From the NCBI GenBank assembly GCA_903813345.2, contig CAIIXF020000003.1, positions 6,163,815 to 6,227,814 on the forward strand: a stretch of DNA of 64,000 bases. The letters are read 5' to 3'. This DNA is from Owenia fusiformis. Taxonomy: Eukaryota; Annelida; Polychaeta; Sabellida; Oweniidae. Within the stretch, counting starts at the first letter, position 1. Each line of letters starts with the position of its first letter. A program made the translations under genes and the position numbers. This document shows positions 44,434 through 59,100 of this stretch, in pieces. Below the pieces are notes generated by a model that saw only the letters and a program-made list of their open reading frames with translations, was not told the DNA's origin and made no database searches.

Positions 44434-45502
44434 GGACAAAAATATTAAAACATTTGACATATGAAATCTCAAATAGATCATAAATGGATTATAATAATTA
44501 CCATACATGATGTAATAGGAATTATTCAATATAACACCAAGTGGATGTCAAACATGATGTGTAGTGAGGGAATATGAAATTATATGCAACATTATACAGT
44601 GAAGCTTACAAGGAAATTGATTATGTGGAAATTGTTTAGGGAAATATAGCATGTGTGCTGCCATGAAAAAAAGTGATAATTCAATTCACAATGTCTCCCC
44701 GGCGCCTTGTATTGAAACAGAAGCTATTTACTTAACCAGCGTCTCTAGGAGTTAAATAGCCGTTATTCAGGTGCTCTAGTATTTACCATAATAACACAAG
44801 GAGTGTATGTAAGTTGGTTTAATTCCAATACTCTTTAATTCAATGGATAACTTGCCACTTTAAGAATATTGGCAGCTGATAAATTTAGAGTGCCAAGGAA
44901 CTAATAATCCATCTCATTCTTGGGGTATTAAATTAGACCATCTTCTATCTAGTACTATTCAGTGTTCAGTGTTTCCAAGAAGATAATGTAAAGGTAATGT
45001 AAGATTCAATTATTTAAAAATCATGGGGAAACATGTTATTTCAATGATTTTAGTATGTATGTATTCAATATGTGAATAAAATTATGAAGAACATGTAGAT
45101 ATTAACAGAGTTAGGTTTACTGCAATGAATGACAAATAAAGCAGTCAATCGGGGTCAGACTAAATCTCATTTTTGCAACACCCATGCTCTCCATTATCCC
45201 CCACTCAATGTTTTTAACGAATTCTCTTTTGTAATAAGTTTCCCATAAAAATGACAGCATTCATTTCAGCTCAAGAACTATTTTTTCACGTGCCAATGTT
45301 TTTGCAATAATTTTTTGTTTCCTGGCATTTAAGAATAGAAATAATGTAAATAACTTAATGTTTATAAATATATAAGGTGATTTAATTTGTCCTGGGTATT
45401 ATATATACATGTATATCAATGTGAATGTATAAATATTGCATGTTATGTAAGGCACACTTAAATCTAATGTATACTATGTTATTTTATTTTAATGTAAATA
45501 AA
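44434..45502 (+). other. CTCF 3' untranslated region
   Basis: AT-rich stretch after the TAA at 44431-44433. AATAAA at 45135 and 45497 are candidate polyadenylation signals; the second is followed by AT-rich intergenic DNA. Confidence 0.55.
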
Positions 45503-45743
45503 CATTGCCTTACATACATATCTGAAACTCTTGATGTTTTAGTTATTTTCAGCCTATTCTGATCACTAAAAACAAAAGAAGAAATTCCAAGTTTATTGAT
45601 TTTATTATCAGACCAATTCAAGTGATATTTTCAACAGACTAGATCAAGTTTTACAGTAATAATATAGTAGAACTTGGACACTATCTACACCGTTTGATAA
45701 GTCTCTATAATATGTAAAAATACATGTTCTTATAAACCTAGTA

Positions 45744-45912
45744 TGATAAATAATGATAGGCTATTCAATATGGTGAAATTCTACACTCATTGGACGGAAT
45801 GATAGTAAAAATGCACTCTACTTTCCGTTTCATACATTGTAAAACATTCTGTCCAGCTCATGCTGAATTTTACCATGATGGCCTATCATTATTTATTCCT
45901 TAAACAGAATGT
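45744..45912. mobile_element. Small foldback MITE between CTCF and the CUB/LDLa gene
   Basis: ATAAATAATGATAGGCTATT, then ATGGTGAAATTCTACACTCA and GGACGGAATG (from 45747), pair with the inverse arm about 45848-45905 (CATTCTGTCCAGC... TTTACCATGATGGCCTATCA, TTATTTAT). Confidence 0.65.
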
Positions 45913-46090
45913 CCAAAGCATTGAGAATTTTCCATCTTGAAAAAATTTGAATTGGAAGAAAAATACATGTTGCTCTTATCATGTTAGAATCAAAACAAAG
46001 ACCTCGATTCTATGGTTGGTCGAGAAATTCAATAAGAGAACAATCATGTTTGAATCTAAATCACCTTCAAAAATTATAATGAAATATAAA

Positions 46091-47140
46091 CAATGAGCTC
46101 AGGGTAACTATACACTTGTCTGCTGCAGGAGACAATTCTCTTTAGTTAGAGGCTAGTGGACTAAACATTGAGCTCAGGGTAACTATACACTTGTCTGCTG
46201 CAGGAGACAATTCTCTTTAGTTAGAGGCTATTGGACTAAACATTGAGCTCAGGGTAACTATACACTTGTCTGCTGCAGGAGACAATTCTCTTTAGTTAGA
46301 GGCTAGTGGACTAAACATTGAGCTCAGGGTAACTATACACTTGTCTGCTGCAGGAGACAATCTCTTTAGTTAGAGCCTTTTGGACTAAACATTGAGCTCA
46401 GGGTAACTATACACTTGTCTGCTGCAGGAGACAATCTCTTTAGTTAGAGCCTTTTGGACTAAACATTGAGCTCAGGGTAACTATACACTTGTCTGCTTCT
46501 GAAGACAATCTCTTTAGTTAGATCCTGGTGGACTAAACATTGAGCTCAGGGTAACTATACACTTGTCTGCTTCTGAAGACAATCTCTTTAGTTAGAGCCT
46601 GGTGGACTAAACATTGAGCTCAGGGTAACTATACACTTGTCTGCTGCAGGAGACAATTCTCTTTAGTTAGAGGCTAGTGGACTAAACATTGAGCTCAGAG
46701 TAACTATACACTTGTCTGCTGCAGGAGACAATTCTCTTTAGTAAGAGGCTAGTGGACTAAACATTGAGCTCAGGGTAACTATACACTTGTCCGCTGCAGG
46801 AGACAATTCTCTTTAGTTAGAGCCTTTTGGACTAAACATTGAGCTCAGGGTAACTATACACTTGTCTGCTTCTGAAGACAATCTCTTTAGTTAGAGCCTG
46901 GTGGACTAAACATTGAGCTCAGGGTAACTATACACTTGTCTGCTGCAGGAGACAATTCTCTTTAGTTAGAGGCTAGTGGACTAAACATTGAGCTCAGAGT
47001 AACTATACACTTGTCTACTTCTGAAGACGATCTCTTTAGTTAGAGCATGGTGGACTAAACATTGAGCTCAGGGTAACTATACACTTGTCTGCTGAATGAG
47101 ACAATTCTCTTTAGTTAGAGGCTATTCTCTTTAGTTAGAG
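46091..47140. repeat. ~75-bp tandem array in the 3' UTR of the CUB/LDLa gene
   Basis: About 14 units with ATTGAGCTCAGGGTAACTAT, ACACTTGTCTGCTGCAGGAG, ACAATTCTCTTTAGTTAGAG. Two sub-types alternate (GCTGCAGGAG and GCTTCTGAAG). The last partial unit covers the stop codon and final codons of the minus-strand CUB/LDLa gene (47115-47140), so the array either arose from, or now supplies, that coding end. Confidence 0.93.
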
Positions 47141-50100
47141 GCTTGGAATTTGATTCAATGAACTTTAAACTTGACTCAGGGTCACTTTGACATATTGGAA
47201 GTTTACTCTGAGGATGTTTTCTCTCCAAGATTTCGGGTTTATAAAGAGAGTCATATTTGTCTTTGTTGTTCAGCTGTTCTGTGCCTTGTAAAGCTTGTGT
47301 TTGATCACAGGGGCCAGATTGCTGGCTGGAGTTCAATCTGTAACGTGGCAATGGAGGTTTTCTATTGCGTTTGCCTGGAAATATATGTTTGAAAGAAACA
47401 GTCAGATCATTCTTTGAGTACACTAAAACCCCTATACAATTAATATGACTAAGCAAAAAGTGTTCAAGTTTGGGGGTGTTAAATGTTCATCTTAGAGAGG
47501 TGGATATGAAATATGAAAGCTAATAGGAAGGAGAAGGGTTCCTACCAAAGTGTTCCCATTAAAGAGGTGTTCTCAGCACATTGCCTCTCTGTAGTGAACA
47601 TGAACACAGTTTTGTGGCTCCATAGGTGTTCACTACACAGGTTTTACTACAATATATGTTCATACTCATACTATCCCATACAATATATCGTATATACCTT
47701 CTCATACTATTTTTACTTATACAATCCCTTTACTTTCTCATAAATATATTATTTACTCATATAACATATGCCTATACTCAATACTCATACAATATATGTA
47801 CATTTACTTACTCATACAATATATGGCAGTCATGACGAGTGCAACCAGGACCATGGCTCCAATGGGAACACAGACAAACTCAGGTTTAATCAACCATTTT
47901 TCTGGAATATGAATTTACAGAAAATAAATATTATGTTTTTAAGATAGTATACAAGGCACTTACATGCCACTTACATGTCACTACCTGCCATTTGTTACAG
48001 ATACCGAACACCATCCATCCAACACCACCCACAAAAAAGTTGGAGACTATAACAATATGTTACCACTTGTACAACAATATGCCACCACTTGTACAACAAT
48101 ATGTTACCACTTGTACAACAATATGTCACCACTTGTATAACAATATGTTACCACTTGTACAACAATATGTCATCACTTGTATAACAATATGCCACCACTT
48201 GTATAACAATATGCCACCACCATGGAGTGGAACCATACTGTTATCACGCCCATTTTTTAGTGATCGACCTTCAATGTCACTCATTATATTTTTTATCCTT
48301 ATCTTATACATAACACATGTTTTGTGTTTATTGTAGTAATATACAAGTATTAAACTTTTGTACATTGAACATCTTTTGCTGAGAATAAAAGTTCAGTGTT
48401 GCTAGGTGTTCACGACAGGGGTAATTTATACAGAAGTTAGTATAGTATGTGTGGAGGAAGGGTGCCCACTAGAGACAGGTGTTCACTACAGAGAGGGTTA
48501 TACATACAGAAGTTAGTATAGTATGTGTGGAGGAAGGGTGCCCACTAGAGACAGGTGTTCACTACAGAGAGGGTTATTTATACAGAAGTTAGTATAGTAT
48601 GTGTGGAGGAAGGGTGCCCACTAGAGAGAGGTGTTCATGAGAGAGAGAGAGAGAGAGGTGTTCACTTAGACAGGGTTTACTGCAATGATGCTTTATGCTT
48701 ATTATAACACAGTGCTGTTATGCTTTATACCTGGAATCTTCTCTTCACACATCTCATCCTCCCCATTGTAACAATCCTTCTTGCCGTTACATCTGAACAG
48801 CTTCAAAATGAGCACATTGAAGTCCTGTGAAGGATTGTGATTGGCTGGCTGACACTGCATCAATGCATTTGACCGCCCATCTAGTCTAAGGCACACATCT
48901 GCAAGTAGATTGATTTCTTAAATTCTTTTGGCTACCCCATATTTTACGTATTTTACAGTGGGAGACCAGTGAAACCCCTCATTAGAAAAGCCTGGTGTTC
49001 GTCAACATGAAGTTCATGATTGAAAGCTGAAGCTGAAACAATGTCTGGTTTGTGTCCTAGAAGCTGAGAAGTATATGAACAAGGGGCACATTGAAGTTCG
49101 AGACATTAATTTGCTTAATAATATAAGGCAAAAAGATAAAGTAAACCCTGTTAATTTTTTTAACATGAAAATCTATGGCAGATTAATAAGTAGAAAGAAA
49201 AGTGGTAGATAAGAGTGATCTGTGAATCAAAAATGAGTACATACCATATCTTTCATCTGTGCCATCTGAGCAATGTTTGAAGCCATCACATAGCCACCAG
49301 TAGCTCCTACCCCAGTCAACACTGTAGCGTAGGAGTCTTGGCTTGATACAAGCGCCATCTTTACACATAAAACATGGTTCCTCTTGACTGGTGGTCAGAC
49401 CTAATAAAACAAAATGAATGAAAAGTATAAATCATATAATGCAAGGGACAACATAGAGTAAAACTTGTATTTTGCGGAACAGATTTGGTATCTGAACATC
49501 TGAACACTGAGAGCTGGTTCATAAAACACTGAGCCAATGGGCCATGACACTCTACAAATTATGTGTTTCACTTATATTACAGAATTCCACTTGACAGTTT
49601 CTACTGTATACAATATAAAATTATTTTATCATAGATCCCAGAATTATGTGTTAAAATCACCCATACTGAAAATGGTTGCATAATCTGCATTTTCCCCACA
49701 TAATTTTGTGTTTTTTCAGATTTTTGAGACAATGTTATTGCTGAGCATTTACAATATGATATGGTCTATATCTGAACCAATCAAAGTACAGACATCTACA
49801 GGTAATGTCTTTAGACAACACACACAAATGAATTGAAAGAAAAACAAAATTGGACAAGTGGCCAATATTCAACCTACCACAATACTCATCCCTGTTGTTG
49901 CTACAGTCCTGTACACCATCACATACTCTGTCTGGGTGGACACATTGGACATCTGAACAGTGAAAGTCACTCTTATTACAACTCACTACAATCAAACAAT
50001 AAAATGTAGTGAACAGGAAAATTCAAAATTGATGGATGGAAAATTCAAAATTGCCACCCTAACATTATACCCAGACTGCCCAAAAAGATCCCCGAAAATT

Positions 50101-53100
50101 TCAGATGAATCCATGAAATGGTTTGGCTGGAAACCTGTAGGCGAGCCTCGACAAATAAGATTTTAGGATGGAAAATCCAAAATGGCTGCCTTAACACTTA
50201 CCCAGAATGTCAAAAACTAATCAGTTAACTTTCATAGGTATAAACATCCCTGAAACTTTCAGATGAATTCTTCAAATTTTGTTTGAAAGCATTGAGCAAA
50301 ATTGAATTTTTATGATGCAGCAATATTTACAATTCTGTCACAAACACCAGTTTCTGGAAAAAGCATGTCTGGGATATGATGGGTTGTACTAAACACAGCT
50401 ATTTTATTCTGATGTCAACCTGACCCAGCTGATTTCCCAGGGTTGAAAATACTTGACAGTCAATTAGACCTTATGATTCTCAAACAAACCCTGAATCTGT
50501 GTACCAATCCAATCTGCAATGGACGTATATCTTACTATAACCTATTGTGAGAAATTATCAAAAACAGTGAAACAAACTAAGAGGTTTCTCCCATAAGGGG
50601 CAGTTGTTTTGGACTGACCTTAATTTGAAGAAGATGAAATGCTGAAAATAGACTGAAGATCATTAATAAATGCACATACAGTAAAACCTGTTTAATCTGA
50701 ATGCAACAAGGACTAATCACTAACCAATAGTGCTAAAACTGACAGGTGTTCACTTTTCAAGGATTTTAACAGGGAAACCTACAGCAGATGAAATATGTAA
50801 CCAAGAAAGCATAACTTTGAGAAGTGTTCACATTAGAGATGTGTTCAGATATATTACAAGCTTTATTGGACTTATTACAAAATATTACGCTTCATTACAA
50901 CTAGATAACGCATTGGTAATCAAATGGAAGTAGTTTGTATAGATCTCACTTAAGCTAGCTTAAAAGAAAATTGTTTTTGAATTGCACAATCATCTACTAG
51001 AAAACCACAACTATCTATATGAAGTGATCCAATAATATTTTTAGACAAGAGTATCCTATTTGAAAAAGCAAATTCCTCAATTTAGGAATGTAATTTTTTT
51101 TATTGTCATTTGATCGTTACTTATTATGATTAGTTTAGAAACATGAAGTTTTTAAGGTACTTCCTGCATTTCGAAAAATTTTAATGGCTTTCTAACTGAA
51201 GTCTTATTATGCAATTTTAAGGTAAACATAACTCATTCCATATAAACATAGGCTACATCTTTAAGGGCTTTTAGGGATTGTGTCCAATTAAACTGAAGTT
51301 CTATTATGCAATTTTAAGGTAAACATAACTCATTCTATATAACATAGGCTACATCTTTAAGGGCTTTTAGGGATTGTGTCCAATTAAACTGAAGTCCTAT
51401 TATGCAATTTTAAGGTAAACATAACTCATTCCATATAACATAGGCTACATCTTTAAGGGCTTTTAGGGATTGTGTCCAATTAAACTGAAGTCCTATTATG
51501 CAATTTTAAGGTAAACATAACTCATTCCATATAACATAGGCTACATCTTTAAGGGCTTTTAGGGATTGTGTCCAATTAAACTGAAGTCCTATTATGCAAT
51601 TTTAAGGTAAACATAACTCATTCCATATAACATAGGCTACATCTTTAAGGGCTTTTAGGGATTGTGTCCAATTAAACTGAAGTCCTATTATGCAATTTTA
51701 AGGTAAACATAACTCATTCCATATAACATAGGCTACATCTTAAGGGCTTTTAGGGATTGTGTCCAATTATCAACAGTTGTTGAATAACTAAGTTAGTTTC
51801 ATTAAGGGGAGGGGGTAAATGATGGTTTCATGAGGGAATAGTGTTGAGTTGAGGGAGGGTGGGTCAAACCATAATGAAATTAACTTCGTTAATCCACAAC
51901 TGTTGATAATTTGACACCATCCCTTAGTTACTTCTTTTATCAATTCATACTAACCTGGAAGTAATATGGAATAAAGCGCCTGATAACCTTGGAATGTCTT
52001 TGCATAATTAGTGTTGAATACAATCCATAGAACCTCTCCTCTGGAGACAACCTCAATTGGGGATGCACTCCCACAGAATTTATATGATGTCATAGAGGGC
52101 TCCCCGATCCTTGTGATGTCATTCCCAATATGGAGATAATCATTGGTGCAAGAAGGCGAATCTTCCAACTCAAAAGTGCTATTGAACAGCAGTTGGATAC
52201 GATGTCCTTCCGGGGCTCTGATTGTTGTAACACACTTAAAATTGTCAGGGGAAGGCTCATGCCCAAAGTTTGGACTTTCAATAATACCTGTTTCAAATGC
52301 TTGAGCAATTATATCATTTTTGCATTGTTTAATGTCTTTTTGTATGATTGTATATCTGATACTGATATTTACAGTGTTTGATTCTGATAATACAGGTGTA
52401 AGTTTTAAATGATGCATTTTGTTTTTGTTGCTTGGCAACTCGTGGTGGTTGCTATGGTAATAGTTGCTGGAGGTTCTCAGTGATTGGTCGATATATGAAT
52501 AATTGTAGAATGTTGAGTTATTGTTAGCTGCATTAACACTTGAGAGCCTGGATTGATTATTCAAAGATGAATCACCCTGGTTGCTATGGATACAAACATT
52601 ATAAGCTGCATACCCTGTTTCCATGACTACCATATAGGCATCTCTGCACCCATTTTCTGAGTGGTTCGAAGTGAACTCCAAACTGAAAATTAAAGAATCA
52701 CATAATGAACAAATGGATTCTCACCTTGAATCAACAGTTTAATAGTGCTAAAAGGTATTAAAGAGAAACTCATATTATGACATAAACTATAGCTTTATTA
52801 CAGCATATGCTTAATCTACATCATTAAAAGAACATAAACTGATAAGAGCATATATTTTACATACCATTTAAAATTTGTGATTAAATAAAAAAAACTGTCA
52901 TGGTTGAGCGGTTTTCTCATGTATATCTAAACAAGAACACAGTGTGTAAAATATTGCAGCTTTGAAAGGAACTAAACTATTTGACATCAAAAATAAACAT
53001 TGGGAGACATACTTGATAAATAAGATGACTTTAAAAATTTAATTTGATCCTAACCTTTGACCTGACTTGTAATGTGTATTCTAATTTCAAATTCCCCAAA

Positions 53101-56100
53101 AACATATCAGTCAATTTTCCATCATTATATTTTATAGATGAACAGAACAGCTAGGGACACTGTTACAATATTGCAGATTTACTGACACAATTGCTTTTAT
53201 CTGGAATTCTAGAAATAAATACCACAATACTGGGGTCATATAAGCCTCAATAAAACACTACTTACTGTGGCTTCTACAAAAGCTCATTATAAATTGATAT
53301 TTGTCTTTATTAAGTAATGGGAAGAAAAAAAATATTACCAAAGACTCATAGTTGGGCAAATGCCAGATGGATAGAGGGGGAAGGGGGGGGGGGCAATCTA
53401 ACAATATTGAATACTTACCTGGAGTATAAAAATCAAAATAAAATGACTACAACACGACAGACATGACAAATTTAAAGGGAGCATGTAAAAAGTTCATCAT
53501 GTTGGATATGCTAATTACATAAGCTCTTTGACCAGTACATAAGCCCTCCAACTTGGCATATTCTAAAGTAACATATTCCAACAATGACCTTGACCTTAGA
53601 ATCTTATAAAGCAACTGAAGGCATTAACATGCAAAATGTACCACCTCCCATTTGTTACAGACACCATGTTAAAGATGTTTTAGACCAAACACTGTCCATA
53701 AAATAGTTGGAGACAATATGTCACCTCTTCTGTTAGTGGCATAATTAAAATAGTTACCTGAATTCTGAGTCATGTCTGAAGTGTATTAATAGGAAACAGA
53801 AATCGCTCTGCTGTCTTTCTGTGAAGCTCACATTTATAAAATCAGTTGTTTCTTTGTCTGGTAATGTGAATTCTTTTTGTATGCACCATTCTGTATAAAA
53901 ACACAAACATCAGAACAATGAATCAATTAATTAATAATCTGTCAAATATCTCTATGAGAACATTGAAACAACAATAGAAATGAAAAATTGTTTAGTTTTT
54001 ATGAAGAAGATAATTGTTGTCATGTACCATGCATGGACATTGTCTTATATTGGAATCTGTTTTGTTGTTTTAGTAGGAACATTAGACCACACTTCTTGTA
54101 TTAACACAGCACTATATAACAATATTTTGTGAACATGATCAAGGCTGTTGAAAATTGGGCTAGTTTTTAGAAGCCTGGGAAATGTCAGAAAATTTCAAGG
54201 AAAACATAATTTGTACCAATTTCTGTCTCTTCATGCTATCTAGCAATCCTACCATTCAATAAAAATAAAAACATAAAACATTGCAACAGCTTGAGAACAC
54301 AATTTTGTTTGTAACAACAGAGACAACAAGGAAGGCATTAACATGCAAAATATCACTACCTACCATTTGTTACAAAAGACGATTACCTAACACTGAACAC
54401 TATCCACAAAAAGTAAAAAAAGGAAACTATAACAATACAATACATCACCACTTGTGGTGATGACATAAAAACGAAAAGTTTCAGCATGGCAGATCAAAAA
54501 CTTAAAAGCCCATAGTGACTAGAAACAAATATATTTTTCCCAGGCCTTATTTCTTAATATAATAATATTTCTATTAAATCAACCAATTATCAACATGTAG
54601 ATACCCTATTATCAACAGTAGAAGGATTTTTGAACCTAGACTTTCCAAATTTTTAGTGCATTATTTTGAATCCCATAATTTTCAAGAGAATTTCCCATTT
54701 CCAGTTTTGTACAGCCACATCGTTAATAAACCATCATTTACACACAAAGATAATAAACTTGCAATAAGAGTTATGAACACTGAAACTTATCATTTAGAAG
54801 TAATCACTAGATATAACTCTATATTAATGAAATCTATTGCAATTTAAGTGAACAGTGATAACTATAAGTAGCTTGGACAAAAAATAATGTATCTATTTTT
54901 GTTTGTCATTTCCTTGACAATTTGTTATACTGTTAACTATACCTTATACTTTTATATGGATCTAACTTCATAATCTCCTCAATCAAACTGTCTCAAAATA
55001 AATTTATTATCCAGGATGCTAGTTATTATATTTCATACAAGAGACAAATCACATTAGGATTTGTCTGTTTCAGATGACATAACATTCAAAATGTCATGAC
55101 TTAGATTAATTCAAACAGATCCAATACAATGTACTAGAAATATCATGTACATTTCAATAAAAAAACAATAAAAAAGACTTTAGGAACATAATTTTAATCA
55201 AACGCTAACAATAGCTGTGTATTATATTCGAGATTCACATGACATTTATATGACATTTAATAATTGTAACGTAATATGAGTTCATATCTATGAGTCCATC
55301 CCTAGACTTAATGTCTAATGTGTTTATGAAACAAAACAAAGATACCATATTATCTTGAAAAAGAGCACAATGCACCCCACATATTTACATGTAAAATAGT
55401 TTAACATTGAGAAATTCTTATATTGCACTTAAACTGGATATAACTCTTTAATGAAATCTATTGCAAGTAACTAGGAAACGCTACGAAAACTTTAGAGAAA
55501 AATATTACTGTTAATAGATAAAAATCATATATTTTAGATCTACAGGTTCCACATTACTTTCTTTGTATCAAATATAATCAAGAAGATATCAAAAAGCTCA
55601 AAGCCCTGCTGGAAAATAAATAAAATATCATTTCCTGGTAAGTTAATTTTCACTGAATCTATCATATACACTGCCATGTCATGTGTGCTCTTTTGGGGTC
55701 AGTGCACTCTTTAGAAAGAATACAGTATGAGACAAACAGAATCACATGTTGAAGCCAGAAGACAGGAAAAGAGGTCCTTTTACATGCATTAACTTGAAAT
55801 CAAACCATGTTTTCTGGAATCTCTACAACTTTGTTTCTTAATTATATTATATCCAAGGGATTAAGCCTTGTGATTTAAATTACTTTGACCTCAACAGCCA
55901 AGGAAATAAAGTTAATCCAAGGCGTGTAATTTAACAGTTTTAGCACTTCAATTAATTGCGAGCCCCATTCTAATGTCTAAGTGACAATATTGAAGTCAAG
56001 CAATATCAATATGGAAAATGGAAATTTCCTTTTGTTAAGAACATTATACACCTGGTATTAATTTTATGACTTTTAAAGGAGAATTACATGCCTCAGGCTC

Positions 56101-59100
56101 CAGCCCTAAACATCTTCCCTCATCTTGTAATATATGAAATAAAGACAACCAAAAATACCTTCTAAAGTATAGAATGTCGTAAAAATTCAAAAACATATTA
56201 TGGATACACCAAACTGATATTTTGTTATTTGTTATACTTTTAACATGTGAAATTGATGTAAAGTATTTTTGTATACTTTATTGACTGATATGTCATTTAT
56301 ACGACATGATTATTGAGTCAATAAAAGAAATAATATAGCCAGGCAAGAGGCAGTAGAGGCAACTGTCGCACTAACCAAAACTTTACAGAAATATATCTAC
56401 AATTTTCCAATTAAATCTGTGGAAATGATCCCCAAATGTAGTACATATATAAGTAATTTTTTCCTCATCATCCCATTGATTAGTCATATTTTGCCTCGCC
56501 TATTTATATTTGCCTCACTAAATTTGTGATCCAGATAAAGCCACTGCTATGTTTTCAATCTGTGATGGATTAACAAAATGAAAGGATAGATGAACAAGTG
56601 GTACCCTTTGCATTTAATTGAGCTCAAATATTTATTTCTAGTTTTTATTTCTTCACAATGCTCCATGTAACTCATTGATAACTTTATTAACACTCAGACA
56701 CATTTCATAATTTCTAAATTACCTGACATTTTCGGGGCTTTAAGACGTATAATTTGAAAATTCATTGAAATTTTCTTGAAAAAAAACACATTTTCCTGGG
56801 ATCTCTAGGCTTGAAGGAAACCCTTGGTTAGCAAAATATTATATGAGAACAATGCACTCATTAACATCCAATTAACAATGTACTCATATTTTTGTTTTGT
56901 CCATGGTCATAAACAGATCAATAGTAGGCTGATTTCCATTTCTGTAGAGTTTTATGGAAGACATTAGAAACCCAGCAAAAGGAAAATTGCTTTGTACCCT
57001 CCTCCTACATGATATAACAGAGCTGTAATGAAGTTAATTATTTGCGATTTAATGAGGCTAATGCTACTTCATGGAGCAATATTCCATCTATAAAATGGTG
57101 TTAACCTTAGCTTTGTGACGATACAGTAATTCAATCATAAAGTACAAGGATGTTGCTATTATGCTTTAATATCCTACTAAACTGGGTTTAATAGAGCACT
57201 AGTTCTTGAAGCACAATCCCTTTCCTCAAATTAAATTTTGCGAGGCTTGTTCAAAACATCCACGGAACCTGAATTTGTTTGATCATTCTACTGATCAACA
57301 AATTAAAGAATTTTATTCCGAAAGTGGTCTTATGGGCACTTCAAGATGTCCAATTGGGAATTCCTGTGCATAGCGGGTACATTATGTTAAGATTGCCTAT
57401 TCATGTCTATTGATAAGTTCCTGAAGTTTTATGAGGATAAAAATACTGAAATCCAATTTGCATCCCATTTGATTAGTCATAAATGCTCAAATCCGGATGT
57501 GACAATTGCAAATATTCAAAATTAATGTAATTAAGTTACAATTGCACAATTGATATAATTGTGTTTTCAACTTTTTTTTTAGAAAAATACAATCAATCGA
57601 ATGTTTTGGTTGAAGTAAACTTGCTTGAAGTAAACACCTAAGATGTATGAGAAAAACAGAAAATTTAGATCTATTGCTTTACAATCTCCCAAAATTGCTC
57701 AAAAATAAAATGGTGATTGAACCTTTCTGTGTATTGTTTTCCTCAATGTGATGTAAAGAAAAACTGATAACTCCACAGAATAGCAAACCATTATGGGCTA
57801 CTTGCCAAAGTTCTTTTTTAATATACTGTATAACAAACAAATAGATATATATGGTATCACAAAATATGCCACCCATTAATTTTGGAATTTATTTTGGTAT
57901 GCTTGCATAGCATCAACAAGTTTGATATTAAGAGATATCTCATTTTCAGATATACTCTGACACAAAATCACTCAAAAGTATAAATCTGTTTTTTTAATTT
58001 ATCCTATAAGAGAGTCAGTTTATCAAATTTTACAAAATTATCGAAGAAAGTGGGTAGAAATTACATATTAATGATAAAATATGTGACAGCAATCCAAAAA
58101 TGATTCAAATAATGGCTAAGACAGAAATCCAAATTTCAGAAAATTGAACTTTTGAACATTTTTTTACAATTTCACCAAGATCATACCTGGATGGAACACG
58201 TGATGTCTCAAAATCTCAAAGTTGTTGATACAATACAATCTTTCTTCCACTGGAAAATATGACACAAATATCTGATTTCTGATTTCTTAATCCGCAATCC
58301 AATATGATAAATAAAGTAATATCCATCTATATACACATTTTCCCATTATATATCCTAACCACCAAATATGGAGAACATTTCTCTACTCAAAAATTGAATC
58401 TCTAATTTTTCAAAATTCCCTTTCACTTGAAAATGATTCTGAATTAAAAGAAAAGTTTGTTGAATTCGTTTCTAGTATTACTTAATTCATTTCTTCTTGA
58501 TTTACTGTTGGCATTTAAGCTTACTGGCACTTACTCACTCGCCTTCTCTAATTTTTGTTTTATGTATAACTTGAAATGCTAGCCTATAATGCAAAATGCG
58601 CTAGGCAGCACTACTGTAACTTCTGTATACTTTTGAATTGAATAAATATATAATGAAAATGAAAAAAAATGACTCAAAATGAGTTGTTCCCCAGGTAGGC
58701 AGAATGTGAACTGAGTGACAGAAAATAAATGGCTTCACATTCATAATATTAATTGGATGGGATTTTTTTCATTAAGTCTTCATTACTACAGTTAAAATCA
58801 CAAGCTAAGGTTACTTCTGCTCTTTTTATGACAAAATAAGCAATCAATGGACTGTAGTACAATTCTAAATGAGAAAATATGGACATAATCAGAGAGCAAA
58901 CATAAGACAATGATTAAGTAGCAACAAAGACGAGAGAATATTTGCACGTAGACAGCTTTTTCAGTGGAAACTTTGAAAATTGAAGTCAATGATGTCATTA
59001 TATCATAATATACTTCACCATATCAAACTCACTTCACCAAGACCTAGATTCTGCCTATGTCCCTGACAGTACAATGGTGTTGATAGACTTGAAAATAATG

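Noticed and set aside
46091-47140. CRISPR array
   Set aside because: Units are contiguous with no unique spacers, and the DNA is clearly animal nuclear.
48126-48365. ORFs in both strands near 48,000-48,365
   Set aside because: Products of the 22-23-bp ACAATATGTTACCACTTGT repeat.
54656-54847. 63-codon ORF in the large intron
   Set aside because: No domain, no splice context, AT-rich composition.
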